The notes: generated from the letters alone by a model not told the origin. Shown: positions 8,132-21,678, counted from the stretch's first letter. The stretch is DNA of 64,000 bases from Lactococcus protaetiae (GCF_006965445.1 NZ_CP041356.1:248001-312000), one strand, 5' to 3'. Made by a program: numbers and translations.

Positions 8132-8382
8132 TTGAAGTGATTACTTCATTGGTGGGGATTCTTTCTCCCCACCAATGTTAGTAGAACGAAAGCAGAGCTT
8201 GCCATTTCGCCTTATCGCTTTAGCGATTTAGAGCGAATGGACAGTGTAGCGAAGCGGAGATAGTGCTGCTTATCCCGCCACCTCTAAGAGGTGGGGAATT
8301 GCGATTGCGACTAGCCACTTTAGTGGCGTAGCGAGCATCGACAGCGTAGCCCAAAGGGCGGAGATAGCGCGCACTTACTAAG
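8132..8382 (-). repeat. Dispersed hairpin-rich repeat R4 abutting polC stop
   Basis: The left part matches R1: GAAGTGATTACTTC, a GGTGGGGATTCTTTCTCCCCACC hairpin region, ATCGCTTTAGCGAT and a CCACCTCTAAGAGGTGG hairpin. An added right module contains GCCACTTTAGTGGC and GGACAGCGTAGCCC-like words, ending in GCGCACTTACTAAG. The end touches the polC stop codon: minus strand TTTTAA directly followed by CTTAGTAAGTGCG. Confidence 0.8.
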
Positions 8383-11300
8383 TTAAAAGAAATCTTCAAA
8401 GAGGCTGAGTTGATTATCATCAGGCATTCCTCCTAGAATACCCATATTTGTCATATTTTCAATAATTGTTTGAGAAACTCCACCACGCTTGCGTAGCTCC
8501 ATTTTACTCAAGAATTCACCATCTTTTCTTGCTGAAACAATTTGTTTTGCAACGTTTTCTCCCAAACCATCCATTGTGACAAATGGTGGGATTAATGTAT
8601 CACCATCAATCACAAATTCGGTTGCTTCCGAACGATAGAGGTCAATCTTACCAAAAGTAAACCCACGTTCCAACATCTCATTACAAAGTTCTAATGTTGT
8701 ATAAAGGTTGGTTTCAACATTTGTCGCATCAAAACCTTTATCCTTAATTTCTTTCATCTTAGCTTTGACGGCTTCAAGCCCTGCACCCATGACTCCAATA
8801 TCAAAGGCAGTCGCCCGAATAGAAAACCAAGCACAATAGTAAAGAATAGGTTGATGAACTTTAAAGTAGGCCACTCGTAATGCCATCATGATATAAGCTG
8901 CCGCATGAGCTTTCGGGAACATATATTTAATCTTAGAGCACGACTCAATATACCACTCTGGAACATCGTGTGCGCGCATCGCTTCGACATAACGTTCTCG
9001 CTCATCAACAGGCATTTTATTCCACATTCCTTTACGCACGCGCTCCATGATACTAAAGGCCATCGAATTATCCAATCCTGCGTGAATCAAATAAACCATG
9101 ATATCATCCCGACAGCCGATAACGCTTGACAAGTCTGCAATACCTTGCTGAATCAAGGTTTGAGCATTGCCTGCCCAAACGTCTGTGCCATGAGAAAGAC
9201 CAGAAATTTGTAACAAATCAGCAAAAGTTTTGGGCTTGGCCTCTGCAATCATGTTCATAGAGGTAAAAGTTCCCATCTCTGGGATACCAAGTGTACCAAG
9301 CTTAACTCCCAGTTGCTCAGGAGTAACGCCCAATGACTCGGTGCCACTAAAAAGCTGCATAACTCCCTCGTCATCCATTGGAATATCTTTTGGTACAATA
9401 CCCGATAAACTTTGTAACTTACGAATCATCGTAGGATCATCATGCCCAAGAATATCAAGCTTCAAAATATTATCATGAATCGCGTGGAAATCAAAGTGAG
9501 TCGTTTGCCACTCAGCGTTGACATCATCAGCTGGATATTGCACAGGACTAAAATCGTAAACATCCATATAATTTGGGATAACGATAATCCCACCAGGGTG
9601 CTGACCTGTTGTCCGTTTGACACCTGTTGAACCAGCAGCCAATCGGTCAATTTCTGCATTACCATAAAACTGGTCATAATCACGCTCATATCCTTTGACA
9701 AATCCAAAAGCTGTTTTTTCTGCGACCGTGCCAATAGTCCCCGCCCGAAAAGCATAATCTTCACCAAAAATATCACGCACATCTAAGTGAGCAAAAGGCT
9801 GGTCATCACCTGAGAAATTCAAATCAATATCAGGAACCTTATCCCCTTTAAAGCCAAGGAAAGTTTCAAAAGGAATGTCATGTCCATCTTTGATTAACTT
9901 GTGGGCACAGTTTGGACAGTCTTTATCTGGCATATCATAGCCAGAACCATATGTTCCATCATCAAAACATTCAAAATATTGACATTCTGGGCAACGATAG
10001 TGAGGCGCAAGCGGATTAACTTCTGTAATCCCAATCATCGTTGCAACCAAACTAGAGCCGACGGAACCACGAGAACCAACGATATAACCACGCTCATTAG
10101 AGCGTTTTACCAACTCCTGCGAGATAATATAGACCACCGAAAAGCCATTCCCCAAAATTGAACGCAGCTCTTTTTCTAGCCTTGCATCGACAATATCAGG
10201 TAAAGGATTCCCATACCACTCATGTGCCCGTTCATAAGTCAAACGAACAATCCGCTCTTCAGAAGATTCTCCACCTTCAAAAACCATTTTAGGAGTATAA
10301 AGATCATCACGAACGGGGGTCAAAGTTTCAAATTCGTCAGCCATTTTTTGAGTGTTTTCAATAACAATCTCACGCACCGTTTTTTCATCAAGAAAACTGA
10401 AATCTTTTAACATCTCATCCGTTGTGCGAAAATGAGCTTCGGGAAGTGGTAACGGTTTAGCTTTTTCACCATGACCTTGAGTCCAGTTAATTTCCGCTCC
10501 CAGTCCTAGACTCCTCACAATAATTTCACGATAAATGGCATCTTCGGGGTTGAGGTAATGCAGATTTCCTGTCGCAAGTACTGGTTTACCAAGTGTTTTA
10601 CCAATCTTGATTAGGTCTTTGAGTGTTTTTTCTAGTTCCTTTTCAGACTTAAACGACCCACCAGCTACCAACGCTCTATAGAGTGCAGGTGGAAAGACCT
10701 CAATGAAGTCATAGAATTTTGCAATTTCCAATGTTTCTTCAAAAGTTTTATTCGTAATCGCATCAAATACTTCACCAACTTCACAGCTAGAACCAACGAT
10801 AAGACCTGTACGATGTGCTTCAAGAACGCTACGTGGGATTCTCGGTACTCCTGCATAATAACGAACATTACCATAACTGACAAGTTTAAAAAGATTTTTC
10901 AATCCCTCTTGCGTTTTGGCATAAAGCGTAACGTGCTTTGGACGAACTTTCTTGTAAGAATCTTCCGATACAAGCTTATTATTCAACTCTAAAAGACTTG
11001 TCCAACCTGTATTTCTCGTGCGAAGTTCTTCTAAGAAGACAAAAAGCAAGCGCCCTGTAGCTTCCGCATCAAAGTTTGCCATGTGGTGATGTTCAAGACC
11101 GATTTGGAACTTTTTAGTCAATTGACCCAAACCGAACCGCTTCATTTCGGGATATAAATTTCTAGCAAACTCTAGTGTATCTACGACAGGGTTTGTAATG
11201 ATTGGCAAGCCATTTCTTGAATAGTTCATGTTCATAAAACCGACATCAAATGTGGCATTGTGGGCAACCAAAATTGTTCCTTCACAGAATTTTTGGAACT

Positions 11301-13290
11301 TCGTTAACACATCATAGAGTGGTTTTGCATTCTTTAGATGGTCGTCTGTGATTCCTGTCAACTCTGTGGTAAATTCACTTAGACGATATCCAGGATTGAT
11401 AAATTCATCAAATTCATCAATAGGATTTCCTTTATGCATCTTTGTTGCCGCAATCTGAATTAAGTCATTATGAACGGCTGAAAGTCCTGTTGTTTCCACG
11501 TCAAATACAACGTAAGTTGAGTCATACATATCAACGTCCGCTTCATTATAAACGATTGGAATCTTATCTTCGACAAGGTTTGCCTCAACACCATAAATGA
11601 TTTTAACTCCATTTTTCTTCCCTGCCTGATGAGCTTCTGGGAAAGATTGTAAACCACCGTGGTCCGTAATTGCTATCGCCTTATGGCCCCATCTTGCAGC
11701 TTGAGCAACAAGGCTTGAAGCGGAGGGAATAGCATCCATTTGACTCATGTTGGTATGGGCATGAAATTCCACACGTTTTTCATCAGATTTGTCTTCACGG
11801 ACATTTTGTGTTGGAATTTCAATGAAATCTGATAGTTGAAGCACTAAATCGTTTTTAAAATTATCACGCTGTACCGTTCCTCGTACACGACACCAAAGTC
11901 CTGCCTTGATTTGCTTGGCAAGGTTGATTTCTTCATCTCCACGTACCCAACGTTGGACATAAAAACTGGATGTATAGTCAGTCATTTCAAATTCGAGAAG
12001 GTAGCTGATGTTGCCAGTTTTGCGAGATTTAATTTCTCGGAGCTCTCCTTTAAAGACATAACCCTCGAAAATAACTGGTCCGTTCGTTGAAAATTCACTG
12101 ACAGAGCGCATTGGAGTGATTGGTTCATTGTTTTTAATTTCACGTCCAAGTTGAATTTTATCAGATTTTACAGCTTTGATTTGGAGAGCTACTCTATCTA
12201 CAGTTGGTTTAGGCTGAATTTCAACTATAGCATTTGCGGTCATCACAAGGTCATCTTTATATTTATCATGTTCAATATTTCCTTGAACACGTAACCACAG
12301 CGCATCATTCAGGCTGTCAGCAAGGTTTTCATTTTCGTCAGTACTGACAGAATCATTCATCGCTTTAACTTGACTTACAATTTGGTCAAATTGAGCAATT
12401 TCCTCATCTTTACGCCCCCATTTGGAAATCATAAAAGTCGATGTCTCATCAGCCATTTTCAACTCTAAAATATGATTCGTTTTGCCTGACTCTTTACCTG
12501 TAAATTCACGATGAGCTGCTTCAAATACGGCACCTTCAAAAATGACTCCCGAACCTTCACCAGCAATAAAAGCCATACTCGTAATTGGGCTTTGTCCACT
12601 AATTTTTCGCCCAAACGCAATACCATCTGACAACGCTGTCTCAACGAATTCTGGTTTAGTTTCTCTAGTATTTTTATTTTCTCTCTCTTCTGTTCGCTGT
12701 TTTTTAATCTCGTTGACTTGAGCTTGCTCAGCCGCTTGTACCGCCAATCTTGCAGCTACTTTTTCTTCATGAGCAGCTACTGACAGCTCCGTAAGTTTCT
12801 GATCAATAACTGGACGAATTTTTAATTCACCAAAACCAAAATCAGCAAATCTTTGCTCTAAAGCTGGGAAATATTTTTTGACAAACCAGTCAATCCGTGG
12901 ATTATCTTCAACGAGCAAATTAATTTGCACACCACGTTGTTCTAAATGATATTTTCTAAACACACTAGAAAATGCTGAGTCAGAAAGTTCTGGAAGGGTC
13001 AATGCATATTGATAATAGTCATTGAGCTTTTGTTCGTCAAAATCACTCTCACGGCTGCTTACAGAAATTTTTGTTTGGGCAATATTGGAAAAGGCTGTCT
13101 CTGTCAGTTCTGACAGCATTTTGTAAGTACTGACAGGCAAAATTTCATCAAAAACAAGCTGAAAATGCCAAAATTTACTTGCAGTATGCACCTCGACATT
13201 CTCAATATCAGCATGAGAGAAATAACTTGAATGGCGTGCACTATCTGGCAGTTTTATTTGCTCCATCAATTTCTCAAAAAGATTTTCCAT
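8383..13290 (-). CDS. polC: DNA polymerase III alpha subunit, Gram-positive type PolC
   Basis: Replicative DNA polymerase with built-in proofreading, 1635 aa, full length. In order: an N-terminal domain, OB-fold segments around residues 220-480, a PHP domain ([17 protein letters not shown]), a DnaQ-like 3'-5' exonuclease inserted in the PHP domain ([21 protein letters not shown] with the catalytic DxE), a zinc-finger region with [10 protein letters not shown] and CPNCAH, then the polymerase core with [10 protein letters not shown] as part of the catalytic site and a C-terminal [11 protein letters not shown] clamp-binding motif. It follows proS in the usual lactococcal/streptococcal order, but two extra genes and repeats lie between. 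The stop codon abuts repeat R4. Confidence 0.97.
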   Translation of the reverse strand: MENLFEKLMEQIKLPDSARHSSYFSHADIENVEVHTASKFWHFQLVFDEILPVSTYKMLSELTETAFSNIAQTKISVSSRESDFDEQKLNDYYQYALTLPELSDSAFSSVFRKYHLEQRGVQINLLVEDNPRIDWFVKKYFPALEQRFADFGFGELKIRPVIDQKLTELSVAAHEEKVAARLAVQAAEQAQVNEIKKQRTEERENKNTRETKPEFVETALSDGIAFGRKISGQSPITSMAFIAGEGSGVIFEGAVFEAAHREFTGKESGKTNHILELKMADETSTFMISKWGRKDEEIAQFDQIVSQVKAMNDSVSTDENENLADSLNDALWLRVQGNIEHDKYKDDLVMTANAIVEIQPKPTVDRVALQIKAVKSDKIQLGREIKNNEPITPMRSVSEFSTNGPVIFEGYVFKGELREIKSRKTGNISYLLEFEMTDYTSSFYVQRWVRGDEEINLAKQIKAGLWCRVRGTVQRDNFKNDLVLQLSDFIEIPTQNVREDKSDEKRVEFHAHTNMSQMDAIPSASSLVAQAARWGHKAIAITDHGGLQSFPEAHQAGKKNGVKIIYGVEANLVEDKIPIVYNEADVDMYDSTYVVFDVETTGLSAVHNDLIQIAATKMHKGNPIDEFDEFINPGYRLSEFTTELTGITDDHLKNAKPLYDVLTKFQKFCEGTILVAHNATFDVGFMNMNYSRNGLPIITNPVVDTLEFARNLYPEMKRFGLGQLTKKFQIGLEHHHMANFDAEATGRLLFVFLEELRTRNTGWTSLLELNNKLVSEDSYKKVRPKHVTLYAKTQEGLKNLFKLVSYGNVRYYAGVPRIPRSVLEAHRTGLIVGSSCEVGEVFDAITNKTFEETLEIAKFYDFIEVFPPALYRALVAGGSFKSEKELEKTLKDLIKIGKTLGKPVLATGNLHYLNPEDAIYREIIVRSLGLGAEINWTQGHGEKAKPLPLPEAHFRTTDEMLKDFSFLDEKTVREIVIENTQKMADEFETLTPVRDDLYTPKMVFEGGESSEERIVRLTYERAHEWYGNPLPDIVDARLEKELRSILGNGFSVVYIISQELVKRSNERGYIVGSRGSVGSSLVATMIGITEVNPLAPHYRCPECQYFECFDDGTYGSGYDMPDKDCPNCAHKLIKDGHDIPFETFLGFKGDKVPDIDLNFSGDDQPFAHLDVRDIFGEDYAFRAGTIGTVAEKTAFGFVKGYERDYDQFYGNAEIDRLAAGSTGVKRTTGQHPGGIIVIPNYMDVYDFSPVQYPADDVNAEWQTTHFDFHAIHDNILKLDILGHDDPTMIRKLQSLSGIVPKDIPMDDEGVMQLFSGTESLGVTPEQLGVKLGTLGIPEMGTFTSMNMIAEAKPKTFADLLQISGLSHGTDVWAGNAQTLIQQGIADLSSVIGCRDDIMVYLIHAGLDNSMAFSIMERVRKGMWNKMPVDERERYVEAMRAHDVPEWYIESCSKIKYMFPKAHAAAYIMMALRVAYFKVHQPILYYCAWFSIRATAFDIGVMGAGLEAVKAKMKEIKDKGFDATNVETNLYTTLELCNEMLERGFTFGKIDLYRSEATEFVIDGDTLIPPFVTMDGLGENVAKQIVSARKDGEFLSKMELRKRGGVSQTIIENMTNMGILGGMPDDNQLSLFEDFF

Positions 13291-13321
13291 GATTATATTC
13301 TTTCTATTACGATTTAACTTC

Positions 13322-13409
13322 TAATACTGCTTAATTTCTAAAAGTTCCTTTTAGAAATTAAAGTTTGCGTTTACGCAAACCATTTCTTCCGCAAGCGCAA
13401 GGCAGTATA
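13322..13409. repeat. Small inverted-repeat element P1 upstream of polC
   Basis: An 88-bp unit bounded by TAATACTG and CAGTATAT, with internal hairpins AATTTCTAAAAG...CTTTTAGAAATT and GTTTGCGTTTACGCAAAC. It resembles the 86-bp unit at 2017-2102 and a degraded one near 19560. It lies between polC and its upstream neighbour and holds no gene. A palindrome TTTTGACAAATTTGTCAAAA follows at about 13568-13588. Confidence 0.5.
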
Positions 13410-13608
13410 TTTGCAGTTCAACTACCAAATCTGCTACACAGATTTAAAGATGAACTAGTATAAAACTGCTCTTAGAGATTACTCCGCTAACTACTTATTC
13501 CTATCCAAATTATGAAAACTACTCAAAACCGTTTGTTAAGAAAAGCAGCATCACTCTTTCTTGAAGTTTTTGACAAATTTGTCAAAAGTCTAATATCAAT
13601 TATAACAC

Positions 13609-13638
13609 AAAAAACTTACCCACTCGGACAAGTTTTTT
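13609..13638 (-). terminator. Bidirectional terminator after the 200-aa membrane protein gene
   Basis: AAAAAACTT...AAGTTTTTT with an inner CCCACTCGG loop region forms a nearly symmetric stem with T runs on both strands. It lies just beyond the stop of the membrane protein gene at 13694. Confidence 0.75.
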
Positions 13639-13693
13639 GTTATTTACTTTATACTATCTGAGCCAAGCATTTTACAGTGAGTTGACATGAATC

Positions 13694-14296
13694 TCAAAAT
13701 ACATCAGAAGAATTTATAAAAGTTTTATTCTTTTCGTCCATCCCAAGAAAATAAAGAGCTTCCTCTAAAGATTGAGCTTCTCCTCTTTCAAAATACCGAA
13801 TCAAGTGATGAAGTGCAGTGACTGATTGATATTTGGTTGGGATACGGTCAAATGAAGCTAACTCTCTTTTAAATCCTTTACGCTCATCTTCAAGCTTTTT
13901 TGTTCCAATTTCTAATGTCTTTCGTTGCTTTTTATCTACCTGCTCAATAATAGATTTTTTTGTAAATCTTCTCAAACTCATTCCCATCAAAATAATATAA
14001 AGCGACATTAATGCGATAATTAGAAACAATAAAAACCCAAGAGAAAGATGAACAAATTCTCCTCCTACTACAATCACAGCCAGAAGTAAAATTCCTAAAA
14101 CGAAGATTTTCAACCGTCTTCTACGAATAATTTGCTTCTCAAACTGACCATAGAATGTTTCACTTTTCTGCTTATTATCTTCTAAGTGTTCAAGCAGCGT
14201 TAGCACTTTTTGGCAATAAATTAAATCTTTATTCGCAGTTTCTTCCACGATTGTCCTTTCGTTTGTTTGTTCAAAAACTTTACTTTTGCCTGTCAT
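13694..14296 (-). CDS. Membrane protein of unknown function with two transmembrane segments
   Basis: I do not recognise a family. The 200-aa protein has a polar N-terminal coil (about residues 1-55), two adjacent hydrophobic helices (FVLGILLLAVIVVGGEF and LGFLLFLIIALMSLYIILMG, about residues 64-105), and a charged C-terminal region likely to form a coiled coil with long Lys/Glu stretches. Both ends are predicted to be cytoplasmic. It sits between polC and the flavoprotein gene, where the standard gene order has nothing, so it looks like an insertion into this neighbourhood. The ATG lies seven bases from repeat R5 and has only a poor ribosome site. Confidence 0.6.
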   Translation of the reverse strand: MTGKSKVFEQTNERTIVEETANKDLIYCQKVLTLLEHLEDNKQKSETFYGQFEKQIIRRRRLKIFVLGILLLAVIVVGGEFVHLSLGFLLFLIIALMSLYIILMGMSLRRFTKKSIIEQVDKKQRKTLEIGTKKLEDERKGFKRELASFDRIPTKYQSVTALHHLIRYFERGEAQSLEEALYFLGMDEKNKTFINSSDVF

Positions 14297-14302
14297 CTTC
14301 TG

Positions 14303-14622
14303 ATGAAGTCAAGACTTATTCAGTGGGAGTTTCGTAAAACATTTGTCCATTTTCTCTAGTCGCTATCTTCGCTGCGCTACGCTGTCCGTTTGCTTAGCTG
14401 CTAAAGCAGCAAGAGCAAAAGGCGATTCGACTGATAAAAGGGCAACTCGCCACTGAATCTAGGGTACAGCCTCACATCTTCGATATGAGGTCACCCTGTC
14501 CCAGAAGCCTAAGTGCTAAAGCACTAACACCCTAGGGCAGTCAACTTAGTGCTGCTTTACACCCAACCTAAGAGCTGGGGTATTAGCACGCACTTGCTTT
14601 GATAAACTTCAAATAGGAAGTA
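14303..14622 (+). repeat. Dispersed hairpin-rich repeat R5
   Basis: It starts with TGAAGTCAAGACTTATTCAG and runs through GCTGCGCTACGCTGTCCG, the micro-hairpins GCTGCTAAAGCAGC and AGTGCTAAAGCACT, and a CCTCACATC...GATATGAGG hairpin. It ends with AGCACGCACTTGCTTTGATA. The TGAAGTC block faces the membrane protein gene. The AAGTGCGTGCT end faces the flavoprotein stop at 14643. Confidence 0.75.
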
Positions 14623-14642
14623 GTGCGAATTTTTGAACAAAC

Positions 14643-15974
14643 TTATTTTTCATTTTCACGCATTAAGCGTGCTAGTATACGATTAAAACCACGTGGGTCT
14701 TTATACCCATGCTCAAAGTAAAAATCTGTAAACTCAATATCTTCAATCGTCAATTCTTGTTGGATTGCAAGCGACACAATATTAACATATTCTGCCATAT
14801 CTTTGGTTTTTCCTATACATTGCAAGCCGAGAATCTTGTGAGTTCGCCGCTCATAAATCATCCAAATATTACTTGGAGAATGCCCCTCTAGATGCTGATT
14901 TAGCATATGTACTGCATCTGCATCATAACCTGACTCTACTGCTTGCTTCATAGTGATACCAGTCATAGCAAGAACGAGATTGTTCATTGGTACATGATAA
15001 GTTCCTTGCGTACTATTAATTTTTTGACGAGGACCGTTTAGATTAATTGCTGCAATTTCTCCATCTCGTACTGCATCTGAAGCATGGGGTAAATAGAGAT
15101 TTTTATCAAGCAGGTTGACGTAAGTTGTTGAAACATCTCCAACTGCAAAAACATCCTGATGACTGGTCTGCATATATTCATCAACCAGTATTGCACCATT
15201 ATCCCCAAGTTCAACTTGATTGCTTAGTAAGTATGAATTAGGCCGAAAACCAATCGTAAATATCACACCTTCTACTGCGAGAGCTTCTCTTGCTTCCATA
15301 TTAATAACTGTGGCTCCACCCTCTACTGTAATGGAGGTTACATCAGCATTCAATATTGTTCTAATCCCTTCAGAATTGAGTTGTTTTTCTAGCAAATGAC
15401 TTGCAGGCTCATCAAGATAATCATTCAATAGGCACTTGTTTCGATGAATGATTGTTGTTTGAATTCCTCGACTTTGAGTAATACGAGCAAGCTCTACTCC
15501 TGTCATTCCACCGCCAATAACAGCTATTGACTTAGCATTTTTAAGGAATTCATCTGTTTCGATAGCATCCTCCATACTCTTTAAAAAGTAAAGTTTGCTT
15601 TCTTTATCAAAAGGAATAGATGGCATTGATGGATAAGAACCTGTTGCAAAAATTAACTTATCATATGTATCTGTCAATAGTTCATCCGAATCTAATATGT
15701 GGTAAACTATCCTTCTTGATTTTATATCAATCTCCTCAACTACCGTTTTCATCCGCATATCCAGCCCCGCCTTTTCCAATTCATGGACAGAGGAATAACT
15801 TGATTGAAAAAGTGTCGGCTTTCTACCAGAAAGGTAAGAAATAATTCCTTGAGAAACAAAAGAAACCTGGTCACGCTTGTCATAAAGCGTGATTTCGGCT
15901 TCGGGGTACTCTTCTAACGCTCGCAACGCTGCACAAATGCCCGCATGAGAGCTACCAACAATTACTATTTTCAT
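14643..15974 (-). CDS. FAD-dependent pyridine nucleotide-disulfide oxidoreductase (Nox/CoA-disulfide reductase type)
   Basis: Flavoprotein of the NADH oxidase / NADH peroxidase / CoA-disulfide reductase group. The N-terminal FAD-binding motif is MKIVIVGSSHAGICAALRAL, a second dinucleotide (NAD) motif is IAVIGGGMTGVELA near residue 155, and ATGSYPSMP and FAVGDVSTTYV are FAD-contact motifs. Length is about 443 aa from the start at 15974, five codons inside a longer frame; neither start has a strong ribosome site. The redox-active cysteine expected in SFLSCGI is replaced by Gln (VSFVSQGI). Classic peroxidase or four-electron oxidase chemistry is therefore doubtful and the substrate is unknown. 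It lies between proS and polC, where it is not usually found. Confidence 0.82.
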   Translation of the reverse strand: MKIVIVGSSHAGICAALRALEEYPEAEITLYDKRDQVSFVSQGIISYLSGRKPTLFQSSYSSVHELEKAGLDMRMKTVVEEIDIKSRRIVYHILDSDELLTDTYDKLIFATGSYPSMPSIPFDKESKLYFLKSMEDAIETDEFLKNAKSIAVIGGGMTGVELARITQSRGIQTTIIHRNKCLLNDYLDEPASHLLEKQLNSEGIRTILNADVTSITVEGGATVINMEAREALAVEGVIFTIGFRPNSYLLSNQVELGDNGAILVDEYMQTSHQDVFAVGDVSTTYVNLLDKNLYLPHASDAVRDGEIAAINLNGPRQKINSTQGTYHVPMNNLVLAMTGITMKQAVESGYDADAVHMLNQHLEGHSPSNIWMIYERRTHKILGLQCIGKTKDMAEYVNIVSLAIQQELTIEDIEFTDFYFEHGYKDPRGFNRILARLMRENEK

Positions 15975-16020
15975 GGCAAATTCTTTTATCATTAGTTATG
16001 TTCAGAAATGCTGAACAACC

Positions 16021-18167
<2,147 letters not shown>

Positions 18168-19559
18168 ATATTAGTGGACAAAGGCACGTAGAATATCATT
18201 CCAAGTAACGGCAATAAAGAGTACAACCATAAAAACAACTCCGACAAGTGTAATGATTGATTCCTTCTCTTGTGATAGTGTCTTCCCCGAATCGCTTCAA
18301 TGATGTTCAGTACAATTTTTCCACCATCAAGCACTGGAATTGGGAAAAGGTTCACAATCCCAAGGTTAATAGAGAGCATGGCAAGAAGATAAACAATAGC
18401 CGTCAATCCAGCACGAGCAGCTTCCCCACTCAACTGGTAAATTGCTACTGGTCCTCCTAATTTATCTAGGCTCGGTCGTGCAATCAAACTACCTAGCGCT
18501 TTAAAAATGGCTGTTGCTGCTTGTCCTGCTTGAACAAAACCGCCTGTCACCTTATCAAAGAAGCCCGTTTTAATTGATTGCATGATTCCTACACGGTAAG
18601 CACCATCAATTTTCTTTGGTGTTACTGACAGTTCCCTGTCAGCACCGTTTCTACTGATTTGAAGGTTTAATTTTTTGCCTTCAGAAGCTGTAATTGCTGA
18701 CACAACTTCCGACCAATTGTCAGTATTTTTTCCGTTTACAGACTGAATCTTATCGCCAGCTTTCAAACCTGCACTATAAGCTGGTGTACTATGTTCAACT
18801 TGTCCAATTACATTTGTATTTGCCGGAACTCCACCTTGCATAAAGGTTAAGATGATAAAGGCTATAATTCCTAGAATGAAATTATTCAGCGGTCCGCCAA
18901 AGTTTGTCAGTATTTTATGAATTACACTTACTGATTGATATTGAACATCAATCGGTGCAATACGAACTTCTGTTCCATCTTCTTCGATGATTGTCGCATC
19001 ATGATAAACACTGTACCGCTTTGTTTCTCCGAAAACTTCACCTTCAATGTATAACTCTTTTTCAAAATCATAATCAGTCACAAGCATTGGAATAGCGTGG
19101 TCAAGCTCTACGTGCTCTGACAGATTAATTCTTGTAATTTTATCACTGACAGAAACGCTATCAGTAATTTCTGATTCTGTCAGTCCCATGACAAGAGATG
19201 CTGGCATACCTTTTTTAATCTCAGTCTTGTCATCGCCCCAGCCAGCCAAACGAACATAGCCTCCCAGAGGTAGAATACGAATAGTATATAATGTACCGTC
19301 TTTAGCACGATGAGCAAATATTTTTGGTCCCATGCCGATTGCATATTCACGCACTAAAATTCCTGCACGTTTTGCCCACCAAAGATGACCATACTCATGA
19401 ATCGCAACAATAATTCCAAAAATAATGATGAAGGTAATCAAAGTTTCAATCAATAAAAATCCTCCTGTTTGAGAAATAGGGAAAGTTTGTTTTTCATTTA
19501 ATTAAACTTTTCCGTTTTAAACTCAATTTTTCCATTTCATTTAATCATTAGGTAAGCTC

Positions 19560-19675
19560 TAATACTGTTTAACATCTAAAGGCACCACTGGCACATTTAA
19601 GGTGAACTACACTAGTTGCGTAGCAGTGTCAATCCATTGTTGATTTTTACAATGGATTAGCCCTAGTATAAAAAC
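19560..19675. repeat. Degraded small element P2 upstream of rseP
   Basis: It begins TAATACTGTTTAA like P1 and shares the closing word CTAGTATAAAA with the sequence after P1. It contains the strong hairpin AATCCATTGT...ACAATGGATT. Inverted ends are poor here, so the link to P1 is tentative. Confidence 0.4.
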
Positions 19676-19737
19676 TCAGAAATTCCAACTTGGACTGAAT
19701 TTCTAAAAATATAGTGGCTTTTGAGACTATACATAAT

Positions 19738-19990
19738 TGAAGTGATTACTTCATCAGTAGGAGATTCTTTCTCTCCTACTGATGTTAGCAAAGATATGAG
19801 GTCACACCTCCGTTTCACTTCGTTATTCATTCGCTCTATCTTCGCTTTGCTACGCTGTAGAACGAAAGCAAAGCTTGCCATTTCGCCTTACGCTTTGGGC
19901 TTTTGCTCTTACTGCTTTAACAGCTTCGTAGAACGGCGTGCGAAGCACGTAGCGAGGATGGACAGCGTAAGATAGCACGCACTTGGTTGG
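19738..19990 (-). repeat. Dispersed hairpin-rich repeat R7 abutting cdsA stop
   Basis: Copy with GAAGTGATTACTTC, then a hairpin with a changed stem (CAGTAGGAGA...TCTCCTACTG instead of GGTGGGGA...). It is followed by GCTCTATCTTCGCTTTGCTACG words and ends CACGCACTTGGTTGG directly before the cdsA stop codon. The hairpin has changed on both arms together relative to R1 and R4. Confidence 0.78.
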
Positions 19991-20794
19991 TTAAAAAAGT
20001 CCAAGTAAGTGCATGATTGGGAAAACGAAAATAAGATTGTCAAACCGGTCAAGGATACCTCCATGACCTGGCAAAAGTTTTCCAGAATCTTTCACTCCAA
20101 AATGTCGTTTAATGCTTGACTCTACTAAATCTCCAATTTGTCCCACAATAGAAAAAATTACTGTGAACAAGATAAGTTTTATAAATCCAATTTGAGGTAA
20201 TTCTTTACTATAAAGGAAAAACATGATTAGAGCAACTACAACGGCCGAGACAATACCTCCAAGAGAGCCAACGACTGTCTTATTAGGTGAAACTGACGGC
20301 AAAAGTTTTTGAGGAAATCGCGTTTTTAATGAACGTCCTACCGCATAAGCACCAATATCTGTCGCCCAAACAATAAAAAGAGCCAAAAATACAATATAAA
20401 TACTACTTTGACGCGCCGTCAAAAGATTTTGGAAGCCAATCCCTACATAAAAAGCTGATAAAAATGGAAATGCTACATCTTCAAAGGAATACTTTCCATT
20501 TGAAAAAACCATTCCTGTAAGCATTGCGAACAAAAAAAGTGTAAAGAGCATCATTCCGCCATCAATATTAAGTCCAAGGAAATGCTGACCAATAGGAAGA
20601 GCAAGTGAGAGAGAGGCCAAAGTAGCCAAAATTCCTTCAAATGAAAGAAGTTGGAGCTTGTACATTTTAAAGAGTTCATGCATTGCAATAATTACAAGCA
20701 ATCCCACTAAAATCTGGAAGTACACTCCTCCTAATATCAGGAGTGCTAAGAAAATCCCTCCAGCTACTACTCCTGTTATAATTCTCTGCGTCAT
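19991..20794 (-). CDS. cdsA: Phosphatidate cytidylyltransferase
   Basis: Integral membrane enzyme making CDP-diacylglycerol from phosphatidic acid and CTP, the precursor of phosphatidylglycerol and cardiolipin. It has 267 aa with about eight hydrophobic segments. The CDS signature lies near the C-terminus: GKLLPGHGGILDRFDNLIFV, with the conserved acidic residues of WATDIGAYAVGR as part of the active site. The start overlaps the uppS stop by one base, so the two are translationally coupled. Confidence 0.96.
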   Translation of the reverse strand: MTQRIITGVVAGGIFLALLILGGVYFQILVGLLVIIAMHELFKMYKLQLLSFEGILATLASLSLALPIGQHFLGLNIDGGMMLFTLFLFAMLTGMVFSNGKYSFEDVAFPFLSAFYVGIGFQNLLTARQSSIYIVFLALFIVWATDIGAYAVGRSLKTRFPQKLLPSVSPNKTVVGSLGGIVSAVVVALIMFFLYSKELPQIGFIKLILFTVIFSIVGQIGDLVESSIKRHFGVKDSGKLLPGHGGILDRFDNLIFVFPIMHLLGLF

Positions 20795-21531
20795 TATTTC
20801 AAACCTCCATATCTGCGGTCACGTTGCTGAAAGGCTGTTATCGCTTTATCAAGCTCAGCTTCATCAAACTCTGGCCATGCCACATCTGTGAAATATAGTT
20901 CACTATAGGCTGCTTGCCAAGTTAAAAAATTAGACATTCTTTGTTCGCCAGAAGTGCGAATAATCAAATCAGGCTCTCTGTATTCTACTGGCAAAATCGC
21001 AGTTTGTAGGTGTTCGGCCAAATCTTCTTCTGTCAGTGCTGACAAATCAAAACCTGAAGCTGATAAATCTTGAATTGCTAAAATAATGTCACGGCGTCCA
21101 CCATAATTCATCGCAAAATTCAAAATCATTCCTGTATTATCTGCTGTTTCACGCGCTGCACGATCAATTGATTCTAACGTGGCTTTAGGTAAGCCTGAAC
21201 GTTCACCAATCATCCGAATCTGAATATTTTCTTCTTTTAAAACCGGCACATATTTACTATAAAAATCAATAGGCAGACTCATAATAAACTTGACTTCGTC
21301 TACTGGACGTGCCCAGTTTTCCGTTGAAAATGCGTAAACGGTCATCACCGCAACGCCTCGACGTGCGCCATGAACAGCTACTTTTTTCAATGCATCCATT
21401 CCAGCCTTATGACCAAAAATGCGTGGTTTTCCTTGAGCTTTCGCCCAACGCCCATTACCATCCATAATCACACCTACGTGCTGTGGTACGGGAATTTCCT
21501 CTTGCGAGTTATTTTTCAAGTTATTAAACAT
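20794..21531 (-). CDS. uppS: Undecaprenyl diphosphate synthase
   Basis: Cytosolic cis-prenyltransferase making the C55 carrier lipid for peptidoglycan and other wall polymers. The 245-aa protein has the conserved VGVIMDGNGRWAKAQGKPRI with catalytic Asp near residue 22, VYAFSTENWARP, MNYGGRRDI and the C-terminal LIIRTSGEQRMSNF motif. A GTGAGGTG ribosome site precedes the ATG. An extended -10 (TAAAAT, 21555-21560) lies just upstream, so uppS-cdsA has its own promoter. Confidence 0.96.
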   Translation of the reverse strand: MFNNLKNNSQEEIPVPQHVGVIMDGNGRWAKAQGKPRIFGHKAGMDALKKVAVHGARRGVAVMTVYAFSTENWARPVDEVKFIMSLPIDFYSKYVPVLKEENIQIRMIGERSGLPKATLESIDRAARETADNTGMILNFAMNYGGRRDIILAIQDLSASGFDLSALTEEDLAEHLQTAILPVEYREPDLIIRTSGEQRMSNFLTWQAAYSELYFTDVAWPEFDEAELDKAITAFQQRDRRYGGLK

Positions 21532-21554
21532 AGCACCTCACAGTTAGTATTCCT

Positions 21555-21560
21555 ATTTTA
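21555..21560 (-). promoter_or_regulatory. Probable -10 of uppS promoter
   Basis: TAAAAT preceded by TGG (TGn extended -10) on the minus strand, 23 bases upstream of the uppS ATG. The -35 is weak. Confidence 0.55.
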
Positions 21561-21678
21561 CCATATTTCTAAGCAGATTTGTATCACAAATTTTCTTGTT
21601 AAATCTCTCCAAATCATTCTTCCCAAGCTTCATTTTTTTAATACATATTACCTTTAATTATACGAGTTACACTTTAAT

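Noticed and set aside
9901-12873. Open frames opposite polC
   Set aside because: They are antisense shadows of a long conserved gene with no start signals.
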